Origin: JBBQYA01 sp038209155
GTDB taxonomy: Bacteria; Bacteroidota; Bacteroidia; Sphingobacteriales; Sphingobacteriaceae
DNA length: 51,213 bases
Reading direction: 5' to 3'
Assembly: GCA_038209155.1 (NCBI GenBank)
Contig: JBBQYA010000008.1
Span: forward strand, 1-51,213
Shown: one piece after another, positions 26,317 through 35,558 of the stretch
Layout of the letters: the number at the start of each line of letters is the position of its first letter
Position numbering within the stretch: position 1 is the first letter of the stretch
Position numbers and translations under genes: made by a program
Notes under the pieces: generated by a model
The model's database searches: none
What the model was told of the DNA's origin: nothing
Seen by the model: the letters and a program-made list of their open reading frames with translations, nothing else

Positions 26317-26591
26317 AATATCAATTTTAAGTTTATGTTGTATTTGAAAATAATGAAAAATAATGCCAACGAAACAAAAGCAAATATTCATTAAGTTCGA
26401 TTTCGTAAAAAACATAAAATGGATTGAATTAGAGCCAACTTGAAAATTTTAGATTAAGAATTAATTTTTAAATAAAAACTATGGCATAAGTCAATTAGCA
26501 AATTAGATACACAAATGATAGAAAAATTTACTCAATTTTTGCTTCAGAAAAAATATTTTTATTGAAATCTATCTTAAAATTTACTTTCAAT

Positions 26592-26624
26592 TTTGAAACT
26601 GTGCTAGGTTAATGATTAGCTTTG
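26592..26624 (+). promoter_or_regulatory. Candidate Bacteroidota promoter of MacB-like gene
   Basis: TTTG at 26592-26595, a 21-base spacer and TAGCTTTG at 26617-26624 match both elements of the phylum consensus. The start codon lies only 13 bases past the -7 element, so the mRNA would be almost leaderless. Confidence 0.55.
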
Positions 26625-26637
26625 CTAAAACCTTCTT

Positions 26638-27879
26638 ATGCTCATAATCAAACTAATTCGTGAAAGTTTTGCTTTTGCATTTACTGCTTTACGTGTCAAT
26701 AAATTAAGAACCTTTCTTTCCTTGTTAGGAATTTCTATTGGAATATTTACCATTATTACTGTTTTCACGGTGGTAGACTCATTGGAGAATAATATAAGAG
26801 GTAGTGTTGCAAAACTTGGTGACGATGTTCTTTATGTTCAAAAATGGCCTTGGGTTTTTGATTCTAATTTTCCTTGGTGGAAGTTTTTTCAACGACCAGT
26901 TCCTAGCTACAAAGATTTTGAAGGTTTAGAAAAACGATTGACAAGGATAGATGGAATCGCTTATGTCCTTGATTTGAGAGGTAAAACCGTAAAATACGGA
27001 AGTAATAATATTGAAAATGTTAGCATCTCATCTGTTACAAATGATTTCAATAAAGTAAGAACGCTTGAATTTGAAAGCGGAAGATATTTTTCTTCGATGG
27101 AATCTCAAAGCGGAAAAAATTATTCCATCATCGGGTTTACCGTTGCCGAATCCTTATTTCCAGGTATAGATCCAATCGGTAGAGAAATAAAAACTTTAGG
27201 TAGAAATTTATTGGTAATTGGAGTTTTAAAAAAAGAAGGAGACGATATTTTGGGTTCTAGTTCCGATGAATCTATCTTCATTCCAATGAATTTTGCTCGA
27301 AAAGTAATAGATACTAAAAACGAAGGTGACCCATTCATTATGGTAAAAGGAAACGGAACTATTCAAAAAGGAGAATTAGAAAATGAATTGAAAGGTGCAA
27401 TGAGAGCGGTAAGAAAAATAAGTCCTAGAAAAGATGATAATTTTTCAATTAACCAATCTAGCTTATTGGCAAAACCTATGGAAAGTACTTTTGGTGTTTT
27501 AAATATTGCTGGCTGGGTGATAGGTGGTTTTTCTATTTTGGTTGGAGGCTTTGGAATTGCAAATATTATGTTTGTTTCCGTTAAAGAGAGAACAAGTGAA
27601 ATTGGAATTCAAAAATCATTAGGCGCGAAAAATTACTTCATACTATTACAATTTTTGGTAGAAGCAATCGTGTTGTGTCTTTTGGGTGGAGCTATTGGTT
27701 TGGCAATCGTTTATTTAATTACTTTAGGAGCATCAGCTGCTGGCTTTGAAATAGGATTATCTTTGAAAAATATCTTTGTGGGTTTGTCCGTTTCCGCCAT
27801 CATTGGAACTATTTCGGGTTTCTGGCCAGCTTATTCGGCGTCTAAATTAGACCCAGTGGAAGCTATTAGAGCCAAATAA
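26638..27879 (+). CDS. MacB-like ABC transporter permease (MacB_PCD + FtsX)
   Basis: A 413-residue mechanotransmission-type permease. The N-terminal part has ALRVNKLRTFLSLLGISIGIF, the conserved first helix. A periplasmic core domain (about 50-260) follows, and three C-terminal helices include IANIMFVSVKERTSEIGIQKSLGA, the FtsX coupling segment, ending in PAYSASKLDPVEAIRAK. It needs a LolD/MacB-type ATPase encoded elsewhere; none is adjacent. It probably works on lipoproteins, peptides or efflux substrates. It converges with the kinase gene 3 bases away. Confidence 0.92.
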   Translation: MLIIKLIRESFAFAFTALRVNKLRTFLSLLGISIGIFTIITVFTVVDSLENNIRGSVAKLGDDVLYVQKWPWVFDSNFPWWKFFQRPVPSYKDFEGLEKRLTRIDGIAYVLDLRGKTVKYGSNNIENVSISSVTNDFNKVRTLEFESGRYFSSMESQSGKNYSIIGFTVAESLFPGIDPIGREIKTLGRNLLVIGVLKKEGDDILGSSSDESIFIPMNFARKVIDTKNEGDPFIMVKGNGTIQKGELENELKGAMRAVRKISPRKDDNFSINQSSLLAKPMESTFGVLNIAGWVIGGFSILVGGFGIANIMFVSVKERTSEIGIQKSLGAKNYFILLQFLVEAIVLCLLGGAIGLAIVYLITLGASAAGFEIGLSLKNIFVGLSVSAIIGTISGFWPAYSASKLDPVEAIRAK

Positions 27880-27882
27880 TGA

Positions 27883-28881
27883 TTAAATAATATTTTTTTC
27901 TAATGCCTCTGAGATTAATTCTTCTTTGGTAATAGGTACTACACCAACTTTTTCGCAAACTAAACCTCCAGCTAAATTGGCTAATTCTGCGGCTTCTATT
28001 ACCGATAATCCAGCTGCTAAAGCTAATGAAGCCACACTTATTACTGTGTCTCCAGCACCAGATACGTCAGCAATATTTCTTACATGTGCAGGTATTATTT
28101 TAGATTCGTTCCCATCTGTAATATAAATGCCAGCATCTGAAAGTGTAATCATTATTGCTTTTGCATTTAATTGATTTTGCAAATTAGAAACAACTTTATT
28201 TAATTCTGGAATATTTTTATTACTCACATTTACTTTCATTCCATCATTTAATTCCTTTAAATTTGGTTTAAATAAGGTAACATGATGATAATGATGAAAA
28301 TTTCTTTTTTTAGGATCAACCGTAACAGGAATATTTTTCAAAAAGCAAATAGCCACAACATCTGCTATTAGTTTTTCTGAAATTACTCCTTTATCATAAT
28401 CTTCAAAAATTACAACATCAATTCTCAGCTTGTCTATTAATTCTTTAATTCTACTGTACAATTGTTCGCGTTCATTTTCATTAATCTCAAGATCTGTTTC
28501 AGAATCAATTCTTAAAACCTGTTGAGTGTGGGCAATTACTCTTGTTTTACTCGTTGTGATTCTTGAATTTGATTTAATAATACCTGCAGTACTTATTTCT
28601 GCATTATTCAAAAGTTCTAAAAAAGATATACCATCTAAGTCTTCACCAATCACTGAACATAAAATAGGGATTGCACCTAATTCCCGAATGTTTAAAGCCA
28701 CATTTGCTGCTCCGCCTAGGCGGTTTTCTTTATTATTTATATTTACAATAGGCACAGGTGCTTCTGGCGAAATACGATCGACTTTGCCCCATAAATAAGC
28801 ATCAATCATCACATCTCCTATGATTAATGCAGTAAGATTTGAAAATAATTCAATATCTAATTCTGGAGTTTTAAGTTTCAT
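27883..28881 (-). CDS. PfkB-family sugar kinase, heptose-7-phosphate kinase (RfaE1/HldE-N) like
   Basis: A 332-residue ribokinase-fold enzyme. Signatures: the N-terminal ALIIGDVMIDAYLWGKVDRISPEAPVP, NRLGGAANVALN, and GAGDTVISVASLAL with the catalytic Asp near residue 275. The VDRISPEAPVP block is typical of the kinase half of HldE, which phosphorylates heptose-7-phosphate for LPS core assembly. No nucleotidyltransferase half is fused, so a separate HldE-C would be needed. It follows the aminotransferase gene with only 1 base between. Confidence 0.88.
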   Translation of the reverse strand: MKLKTPELDIELFSNLTALIIGDVMIDAYLWGKVDRISPEAPVPIVNINNKENRLGGAANVALNIRELGAIPILCSVIGEDLDGISFLELLNNAEISTAGIIKSNSRITTSKTRVIAHTQQVLRIDSETDLEINENEREQLYSRIKELIDKLRIDVVIFEDYDKGVISEKLIADVVAICFLKNIPVTVDPKKRNFHHYHHVTLFKPNLKELNDGMKVNVSNKNIPELNKVVSNLQNQLNAKAIMITLSDAGIYITDGNESKIIPAHVRNIADVSGAGDTVISVASLALAAGLSVIEAAELANLAGGLVCEKVGVVPITKEELISEALEKNII

Positions 28882-28882
28882 T

Positions 28883-30076
28883 TTAAACTAATTTTTCTAA
28901 TGCTAATTTTATTCTCCGAACGGCTTCAATCAATTTTTCTTCTGCCGCAGCATACGAAAATCGAATACTATTATCATCTCCAAAAGCATCTCCAGTTACA
29001 AGTGCTACATGTGCTTCATTTAGTAAGTACATGCACAAATCGGTAGAATTCTTTATGATTTCTAAACCATTTTTTTTACCTAAATAATAGCTTATATCTG
29101 GAAAAAAATAAAAAGCTCCTTCGGGTAAATTCACTTTTATTCCTGGAATTTGAATTAATAAATTGTAGACCACATCTCTTCTATGTTTAAAAGCTGCACA
29201 CATATCTTCTGTGGTGGACATAGGCGAGTTCAAAGCAGCAATTCCCGCTCTTTGTGCTATAGAACAGGTTCCAGAAGTAATTTGACTTTGCATTTTGTCG
29301 CAAGCAGCTGCTATTTCTTTGGTTGCTGCCAAATATCCAACTCTCCACCCCGTCATTGCAAATGCTTTTGAAAATCCATTTACCACAATCACTCGGTCTT
29401 TTAATTCGGGTATTTGTGCTATGCTAAAGTGGTGACCTACAAAATTGATATGCTCATAAATTTCATCTGAAATAATGGCAATATTTGGATACCTTTTAAA
29501 TACTTCTCCTAATTTTTCTAATTCTACCTGACTATATACACTTCCAGTAGGATTGCAAGGAGAAGAAAACATAAACAATCTAGTTTTTTCAGTTATTGCA
29601 CTTTCTAATTGTGCTGCAGTAATTTTAAAATTACTCTCTACAGTACTTGGCAAATAATTCACTTTTGCTTCTGCAAGTTTAATCATTTCCGAATATGAAA
29701 CCCAGTATGGGGTTGGAATAATTACCTCATCTCCAGGATTTAACAAACATAAAACGGCATTTGCTAAAGCTTGTTTTGCTCCTGTAGAAACTACAATCTG
29801 ATCAGCCGTATAACTTAAATTATTTTCGGTCAATAATTTTTTTGCGATTGCGGATCTTAATTCTGGATAGCCAGCTACAGGAGTGTAAAATGTATATCCT
29901 GCATCTATAGCTTCTTTTGCTGCGGTTTTTATATGATCTGGAGTTTGGAAATCGGGTTCTCCGAAACTCAAGTTTATAATATCTATTCCTTTACTGCTTA
30001 ATTCACGGCCCTTTTTGGCCATACTTATCGTTTGTGATTCGGATAAATTATTAATTCTGTCTGATAAGTGGATCAT
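28883..30076 (-). CDS. Class I PLP-dependent aminotransferase (aspartate type)
   Basis: A 397-residue fold-type I aminotransferase. Visible motifs: NLSFGEPDFQTPDHIK, SSPCNPTGSVYS (Asn contacting the PLP ring), ISDEIYEHI (Asp on the pyridine N) and NGFSKAFAMTGWRVGY, with the Schiff-base Lys about residue 234. The set is typical of prokaryotic aspartate/tyrosine or glutamine aminotransferases; AspC/AatA is likely, but related activities cannot be excluded. It is co-transcribed with the kinase downstream. Confidence 0.93.
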   Translation of the reverse strand: MIHLSDRINNLSESQTISMAKKGRELSSKGIDIINLSFGEPDFQTPDHIKTAAKEAIDAGYTFYTPVAGYPELRSAIAKKLLTENNLSYTADQIVVSTGAKQALANAVLCLLNPGDEVIIPTPYWVSYSEMIKLAEAKVNYLPSTVESNFKITAAQLESAITEKTRLFMFSSPCNPTGSVYSQVELEKLGEVFKRYPNIAIISDEIYEHINFVGHHFSIAQIPELKDRVIVVNGFSKAFAMTGWRVGYLAATKEIAAACDKMQSQITSGTCSIAQRAGIAALNSPMSTTEDMCAAFKHRRDVVYNLLIQIPGIKVNLPEGAFYFFPDISYYLGKKNGLEIIKNSTDLCMYLLNEAHVALVTGDAFGDDNSIRFSYAAAEEKLIEAVRRIKLALEKLV

Positions 30077-30101
30077 AGATTAGGAAATCTGTTCTTTGAA
30101 A

Positions 30102-30683
30102 TTAAAGGCGAACTCGCAATGTGAAACTCGTTACTAAATTATAAAAACCTGTTCCGCTTGCTCTTTTTGTAATATTTATCATAGATACTGTACTTCTTAA
30201 ATTAGCGCTTAGTCGGTCAGAAATTATATAACCAATACCGCCACCAACATTATAATCTGTTCTAAAAAAAGTTTCTGTTTGATCTACAAAATCCAATCCA
30301 TTGCTAAATTTGGCATTTAATAACAATCCTAATGCGGCTCCGACTTCAACATTTAATTTTTTGGTAGCTTTATAATAAAACATCAACGGTACTTCTACAT
30401 AATTTAAACGAAGTTTAAATGGATCAACTGCAAGATTGGTAGAATCTATGATACTACTACTGCCTTTTTGAGCATATAAAAATTCCAAGCGAAGTCCTGC
30501 TTTTTCTGAAAATTTATTTTCTATGCCTGCTCCAATTACCAATCCCACTTTGTTAAAACCAATTAGACTGTCACCATTTACTTGTGAAGCATTCATTCCT
30601 GCAATTAAAACTGCACTGAAATTCTGTGCTTTAACAAGATAGCTACTAGATAAAAGAAAAACAATTAAGAAACTTTTCCGCAT
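30102..30683 (-). CDS. PorT-type outer-membrane beta-barrel protein
   Basis: A 193-residue exported barrel. From ATG 30683 it begins MRKSFLIVFLLSSSYLVKAQ, a clean signal peptide. The mature part has alternating strand patterns and motifs such as GLVIGAGIENKF, LRLEFLYAQKG and YVEVPLMFYYK, typical of the PorT/outer-membrane-protein beta-barrel family. A longer reading from 30728 would put 15 residues before the signal and would overlap the candidate -7 promoter element at 30707-30714, so it is rejected. Function is unknown. Confidence 0.85.
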   Translation of the reverse strand: MRKSFLIVFLLSSSYLVKAQNFSAVLIAGMNASQVNGDSLIGFNKVGLVIGAGIENKFSEKAGLRLEFLYAQKGSSSIIDSTNLAVDPFKLRLNYVEVPLMFYYKATKKLNVEVGAALGLLLNAKFSNGLDFVDQTETFFRTDYNVGGGIGYIISDRLSANLRSTVSMINITKRASGTGFYNLVTSFTLRVRL

Positions 30684-30706
30684 TAAATTCACAAAATCGA
30701 TAATTT

Positions 30707-30736
30707 CAAACATACCGAAAAGTTTCAAATCTCAAA
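30707..30736 (-). promoter_or_regulatory. Candidate promoter of the outer-membrane barrel gene
   Basis: On the minus strand TTTG (30736-30733), an 18-base spacer and TATGTTTG (30714-30707) fit the Bacteroidota consensus. Transcription would start about 17 bases before ATG 30683, which helps decide that start. Confidence 0.5.
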
Positions 30737-30783
30737 TCATCTCAAATTTTAATTTAATTTTATAAAATATTTAATAAATTATA

Positions 30784-31761
30784 TTGAAACTAGATTCACG
30801 TAAAATCCTAATTATCTCTCTGATTATTAGTATTATTTTATCTTCAATTAAATTTTCTGCTTGGATTTTAACTAATTCCACAGCAATCTACAGCGACGCT
30901 TTGGAATCCATAATTAATATAGCAGCGGGCAGTTTTGCTTTATTTAGCATTCATTTAGCGGCTAAACCCAAGGATATAAATCATCCTTATGGTCATGGTA
31001 AAATAGAATTTTTTAGTTCAGGATTCGAAGGTGGGCTTATCATTATTGCTGGTTTTGCTATTTTGTTTAAAGCTTTTTGGTCTATGATTCATCCAGTTAT
31101 TATTCAAAACTTATCTCTAGGTGTATTATTAATTGCTTTTACAGGAATTATAAATTTCATAACGGGATATTATTTAATTGATACTGCTAAAAAAACAAAT
31201 TCAGTAACGCTGCAAGCAGATGGAAAACATTTGATTTCTGATGCTATTAGCAGTATTGCTATTGTTTTGGGTTTAGTGATAATAAAATTCACTTCTTACA
31301 CTATTATTGATTCCATCATTTCTATTGCAGCAGGATTATTTATTTTGTATCAAGGAATTATGCTGCTTAGGAAATCTGTTGCTGGACTCATGGACGAAAC
31401 AGATTTGCCATTGTTGAGCAAAATTATTAACGCAATAAAATTAGAAAGAAGAGATGAATGGATAGATGTTCATAATTTAAGAATTCAAAAATATGGCTCC
31501 ACTATTCATATGGATTGCCATATTACTTTACCTTATTATTTAGAATTAAGTGAAGTTCATCAACAAATTTCTGTTTTGGAAGAAGTTATAAATAATGAAA
31601 ATACAGAAGCGGAATTTTTTATTCATACAGATCCTTGTATTCCTATTTGCTGCCAATATTGTAGAATGAAAAAATGTGCAGTAAGGCAGTTTTCAAAAAT
31701 AATGGATATAGAATGGAATACAGAAAATATGGTAAAAAACGAAAAACACAGAATTGAATAA
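30784..31761 (+). CDS. Cation diffusion facilitator transporter with Cys-rich tail
   Basis: A 325-residue CDF exporter with about six membrane helices. The metal site residues are seen in TAIYSDALESIINI (helix 2) and LQADGKHLISDAISS (helix 5, HxxxD). A cytoplasmic C-terminal domain follows, with HMDCHITLPYYL and the FFIHTDPCIPICCQYCRMKK segment, five clustered Cys plus one a few residues later, probably for metal sensing. It exports Zn2+, Fe2+ or similar. The start is TTG. The downstream Nudix gene begins at the base after the stop. Confidence 0.92.
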   Translation: MKLDSRKILIISLIISIILSSIKFSAWILTNSTAIYSDALESIINIAAGSFALFSIHLAAKPKDINHPYGHGKIEFFSSGFEGGLIIIAGFAILFKAFWSMIHPVIIQNLSLGVLLIAFTGIINFITGYYLIDTAKKTNSVTLQADGKHLISDAISSIAIVLGLVIIKFTSYTIIDSIISIAAGLFILYQGIMLLRKSVAGLMDETDLPLLSKIINAIKLERRDEWIDVHNLRIQKYGSTIHMDCHITLPYYLELSEVHQQISVLEEVINNENTEAEFFIHTDPCIPICCQYCRMKKCAVRQFSKIMDIEWNTENMVKNEKHRIE

Positions 31762-32202
31762 ATGAATTTTAATATAAGAGTTTACGGTTTATTAATATAT
31801 AAAAATCAGGTGTTGATATCTGATGAAAAATATAAATCTCATTTAATAACTAAGTTTCCTGGTGGTGGATTAGAAGTTGGAGAAGGGCTTCTAGATTGCT
31901 TAAAAAGAGAATTTAAAGAAGAATGTGGAATTGAAATAGAAGTTATTTCACATTTCTACACTACAGACTTTTATCAAAAATCAGCATTTGATGATTCTCA
32001 ATTGATAAGTATTTATTACTTAATAGATACCAAGGAAAAACAGTTATTTCCAACATCTGAAAAACTCTTTAATTTTGTGGAAAACACTGATCAATGTTTA
32101 AGATTTCAAAATATAGAAAGTATTTCTGATGAAGATTTAACTTTTCCGATAGATCAATATGTTTTGAAAATGATAAAAAATTACATTAATGATAAAGAGT
32201 GA
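31762..32202 (+). CDS. Nudix hydrolase
   Basis: A 146-residue nucleotide pyrophosphatase-type enzyme with a complete Nudix box GGLEVGEGLLDCLKREFKEE, followed by CGI (about residues 34-56), supplying the Glu ligands for Mg2+. Substrate is unknown (nucleoside diphosphate-X). It starts on the base after the CDF stop, so translational coupling is likely. Confidence 0.92.
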   Translation: MNFNIRVYGLLIYKNQVLISDEKYKSHLITKFPGGGLEVGEGLLDCLKREFKEECGIEIEVISHFYTTDFYQKSAFDDSQLISIYYLIDTKEKQLFPTSEKLFNFVENTDQCLRFQNIESISDEDLTFPIDQYVLKMIKNYINDKE

Positions 32203-32230
32203 TTTTTTTGAAATTGGATTAAAGTCTATT

Positions 32231-33019
32231 TTACCACCGAATTTTTTCTTTATTTAAAAAAGCAGCTATTCCTTTTTTACAATCATCTGATGATCTGGCT
32301 TGTGCATTAGTTTCTGATGCTAATTTTAAGGCTTTGTCTAAAGTCAATTGAGGTAATTTTGCTATTAAATCTTTAGTCAATTTAATGGAATTAACAGAGC
32401 TTCTTTCTACAATATTCCTAGCAAATTGATGAACTTTTTCTTCAATTTCTGCTGGTTTTACTACATAGTTCACTAAACCAGAATATCTTGCTGAATTTGC
32501 ATTAATTAATTCTCCGGTAAGTAATAATTCTCTAGATTTACCCTCACCAATTTTTCTAATTAAGAAATAAGTCACTAATGCTGGAACAAAACCAATTTTA
32601 ACCTCTGTATATCCGAAATCTGCTTCTGGAACTGCAAATACAAAATCGCAAACAGTAGTTAAGCCGCAACCACCTGCTATTGCATGACCTTCTACTTGAG
32701 CAATAGTTACTTTTGACATTAAATATATTTTTTCAAATAGTTTTTTTAGTTCATCTGAATCACTGAGATTTTCTTCCAAACTGTTTTTTTGCAATTGTTG
32801 TAAATATTCTAAATCTGCTCCTGCGCTGAATACATCACCGTTTGCTCGCAAAACAACCACTTTTACCTCGTCATCTTTTTCAGCATTTGTGAAAGCTTGA
32901 GTCAATTCTTTTACTAAAGTTTGATTCAATGCATTTTTTTTATCAGGTCTATTGATCGTTATATATGCAATCCGATGATCAATACCATAAGAAACCATAC
33001 TCATTTCCTTCTTTGCCAT
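32231..33019 (-). CDS. Enoyl-CoA hydratase/isomerase family protein
   Basis: A 262-residue crotonase-fold enzyme. Features: YITINRPDKKNALN, the first oxyanion segment SAGADLEYL, and the second EGHAIAGGCGL, then DFGYTEVKIGFVPA. Both oxyanion-hole regions are intact. At the position usually holding the second catalytic Glu of hydratases (EVKIGF..A) the residue set fits other crotonases too, so exact reaction (methylglutaconyl-CoA hydratase, enoyl-CoA hydratase, other) is open. It follows comEC on the same strand by 32 bases. Confidence 0.9.
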   Translation of the reverse strand: MAKKEMSMVSYGIDHRIAYITINRPDKKNALNQTLVKELTQAFTNAEKDDEVKVVVLRANGDVFSAGADLEYLQQLQKNSLEENLSDSDELKKLFEKIYLMSKVTIAQVEGHAIAGGCGLTTVCDFVFAVPEADFGYTEVKIGFVPALVTYFLIRKIGEGKSRELLLTGELINANSARYSGLVNYVVKPAEIEEKVHQFARNIVERSSVNSIKLTKDLIAKLPQLTLDKALKLASETNAQARSSDDCKKGIAAFLNKEKIRW

Positions 33020-33051
33020 AATTCAATTTTTTGCAAAGATAATATTTAAAA

Positions 33052-35136
33052 TCAGAGAGCAATTGTATAGAATCCTGTATTTAAAGAATGAACTTTTGAA
33101 TTATTTTGGGTAATAATTTCTTTAATTAACTTTTCTTCTTCTAATGAATATCTTTTATCCAATATAAAAATTTTGTCGCCAGTTCCAATTAATTTTTTCT
33201 GTAATTTTTTAATATTCATTTTTTCAATATAAATTATTTTAATATTTTTTGGAATACCCATTTCCTCATTTTTATTTAAACAAAAAATTGAAAGATTATT
33301 TATTTGCAAATAATTGGATGATTTAATTAAATAATTTGTGATTGTATCTTTTGTTAAAATTTCAGGATAATCAATTCCATATTTATTAAAAATATTAGCT
33401 GTTGAGAAATTCAATTCTTTTTGAGAAATATCATTATTAGCGATTAAACAACTTTTTTCGCCGTCGAGGTAAGTTATTAACATACCTTTGTCTGTACTAT
33501 TGAAAATAATTTTCTTTTGTATGGAATTAGAAATTTTATCATAGACTCCCAAACCGAAAATTAATAATAAACTAAATAAAATTCTTAATAAGTATTTATT
33601 TTTCCTAGTTTCCATAAAGGAGATTAATAAAATAATTGAAATACATAAGAGAAAAAATTGAGAAGTTGAGAACCATAAAGCACGATCAACGGAGCCCGGT
33701 AAATTTCCAATGAATGCCAATGAGGTGTTCATAAATTCTATAATATAATGAAGTACAAAACCCATTTTAGTGGCAATAATTGGAAATGGATTTAGAAATA
33801 AAATAAAAACTCCAGCATATAAAACCAAGGTTGCAAGCGGTATAACAATTAGATTTGACAATAAAAAATAATTAGGAAACTGATGGAAATAATAAACCGA
33901 TAACGGGAATGTAACAATTTGAGCAGCTATAGAAACGGTAATCAAAACCCAAACAGATCGAACTATAAAATGAGTAGGAGTGTAGAGCTTCTGCAGTTTA
34001 GGCTGGAAATAAATTATGCCAGATAATGCTATATAAGATAATTGAAAACCGACATCAAATAAATAATTACTGTCATAAATTAATAAAAATAAAGCAGAAA
34101 TTGAAATATTGTTAAATACATTAGCAGATCTTTTAGTTGCTAATCCTAAAATTATAAAACTCAACATTACTGCAGCTCTATTTACTGCTGGAGACAATCC
34201 AGAGATAATGGCGTAAAACCAAACTGCAAAAATTAAAATAATGGTTTTTAAAATTTTGCCATACTTTATTTTATCTAAAAATGATAAAAGAAAATTGAGC
34301 ATAACGAAAATAATTCCAACATGTAATCCTGAAACAGAAAGAACATGTGTAGTTCCAGTATTTTGATAAGCCTGAACCACTTCTTCACTTAAATCTGAAC
34401 GGTAACCCAAAACCAAAGTGGAGGCGAGACTTACAGACTCTGGTGATAAAAGATATTTTTTATAAATAAGTATGCAAAAATCTCTAAGTTTCATACTTTG
34501 ATAGATCAAAGAATTCCCGCTATTTCTGTTTAATAATTTACATTCCCATCCGTTTACATACGCCTGATGAAATATTTGCTTATTTGCCATGTAGGTTTTA
34601 TAATCAAATTGATAAGGATTTAAAGGTTTACTAATTAAAGAATATTTAGCTGGTATAATTAATTCCTCTCCATAATATAATTCTGGAATTCTAGAAGTAT
34701 CGCTCAAATAAACTAATAGCTTCCCAGAAATTGGCGAAACTGAATTTTGCTTTATGCTATTTAGAACTTCTGCTTGAAAAAGTATTCCTTTTACTTTCAG
34801 TTGTGGTTGTCCAATAATCTTAACATGAAGATATTCAGATTTGGAATTTTTAAAATGCTGTACTTGGTGAAATTCATTAGAACTTAAATTCAACCAAGCC
34901 CCAAAGCAAAACGCAAAACCAGAGATTGCAAAACCACTTATCCATCTAAAGCGAAATCTAAATTTATGTTTGTAAAGTTTAATTACAAAAAAAGAGAAAA
35001 TTAAAAAGGATAAAAAAACAAACAAAAAAGTATTAGTTGATGCTTCTAATTCTAAATATTTTGCAAAAATAATTCCAAAAGCTAGTGGAATCACCAACCT
35101 TACAATAGGTATTTGAGAAAGTAAATACTTGTTCAT
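33052..35136 (-). CDS. comEC: ComEC/Rec2-type DNA-uptake channel protein
   Basis: A 694-residue polytopic membrane protein. The N-terminus has three hydrophobic segments and a DUF4131-type domain (about 45-200); the competence domain has TTHVLSVSGLHVG, a signature of the family, ISGLSPAVNRAAVML and then about eight helices. The C-terminal 150 residues lack the HxHxDH metallo-beta-lactamase domain seen in Bacillus-type ComEC; this form is common in Bacteroidota. It should pass single-stranded DNA across the inner membrane. Confidence 0.9.
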   Translation of the reverse strand: MNKYLLSQIPIVRLVIPLAFGIIFAKYLELEASTNTFLFVFLSFLIFSFFVIKLYKHKFRFRFRWISGFAISGFAFCFGAWLNLSSNEFHQVQHFKNSKSEYLHVKIIGQPQLKVKGILFQAEVLNSIKQNSVSPISGKLLVYLSDTSRIPELYYGEELIIPAKYSLISKPLNPYQFDYKTYMANKQIFHQAYVNGWECKLLNRNSGNSLIYQSMKLRDFCILIYKKYLLSPESVSLASTLVLGYRSDLSEEVVQAYQNTGTTHVLSVSGLHVGIIFVMLNFLLSFLDKIKYGKILKTIILIFAVWFYAIISGLSPAVNRAAVMLSFIILGLATKRSANVFNNISISALFLLIYDSNYLFDVGFQLSYIALSGIIYFQPKLQKLYTPTHFIVRSVWVLITVSIAAQIVTFPLSVYYFHQFPNYFLLSNLIVIPLATLVLYAGVFILFLNPFPIIATKMGFVLHYIIEFMNTSLAFIGNLPGSVDRALWFSTSQFFLLCISIILLISFMETRKNKYLLRILFSLLLIFGLGVYDKISNSIQKKIIFNSTDKGMLITYLDGEKSCLIANNDISQKELNFSTANIFNKYGIDYPEILTKDTITNYLIKSSNYLQINNLSIFCLNKNEEMGIPKNIKIIYIEKMNIKKLQKKLIGTGDKIFILDKRYSLEEEKLIKEIITQNNSKVHSLNTGFYTIAL

Positions 35137-35337
35137 CGCTAAAAACGATTAGGTAGTATAAAATCAAATTAAATTTAGGTAAAATTTATCAAACTTTATT
35201 ATTTATTAAAACTTAATATTTTGTAATTAAACAAGCTAATAAAACATTTTCTAAAACTCTTAACCATTCTTTTAGGTATTTCTAATACAAGTCAACATTT
35301 AATTTTAGCACATAGATTAAAAATAAGGTGAAAAAGG

Positions 35338-35358
35338 TATTAAATAGCTATTAAATAG
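35338..35358. repeat. Tandem 10-base direct repeat, 11-base period
   Basis: TATTAAATAG occurs at 35338-35347 and again at 35349-35358, separated by one C. The 11-base period places both copies on one face of the helix, as for a dimer-binding operator; no regulator is identified. Confidence 0.5.
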
Positions 35359-35558
35359 GATTTTGACATTATTAAAAGTCAACCTCACAACATATAAGTA
35401 AAATAGGCAATCTTATTATAAACCATTTCAACTTATCTAAAAAATGTTAATTAAGCAACAAGTTTAATTTTTATCTAAGCAAAATCTATACGATGGAGTA
35501 ATGAGTTAAACATTAGAATTTATCAGATAAAAATAATATATAGACAGGAGGAATTTCA

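Noticed and set aside
26317..26415. N-terminal extension of the DUF5670-like protein
   Set aside because: The added 33 residues do not fit the 50-residue family, whose two helices start at ATG 26316.
30684..30728. N-terminal extension of the outer-membrane barrel protein
   Set aside because: It would put 15 residues ahead of a clean signal peptide and overlap the candidate -7 promoter element.
35431..35480. TTATCTAA repeats considered as DnaA boxes
   Set aside because: They match TTATNCACA poorly and no dnaA/dnaN or clustered boxes are nearby.
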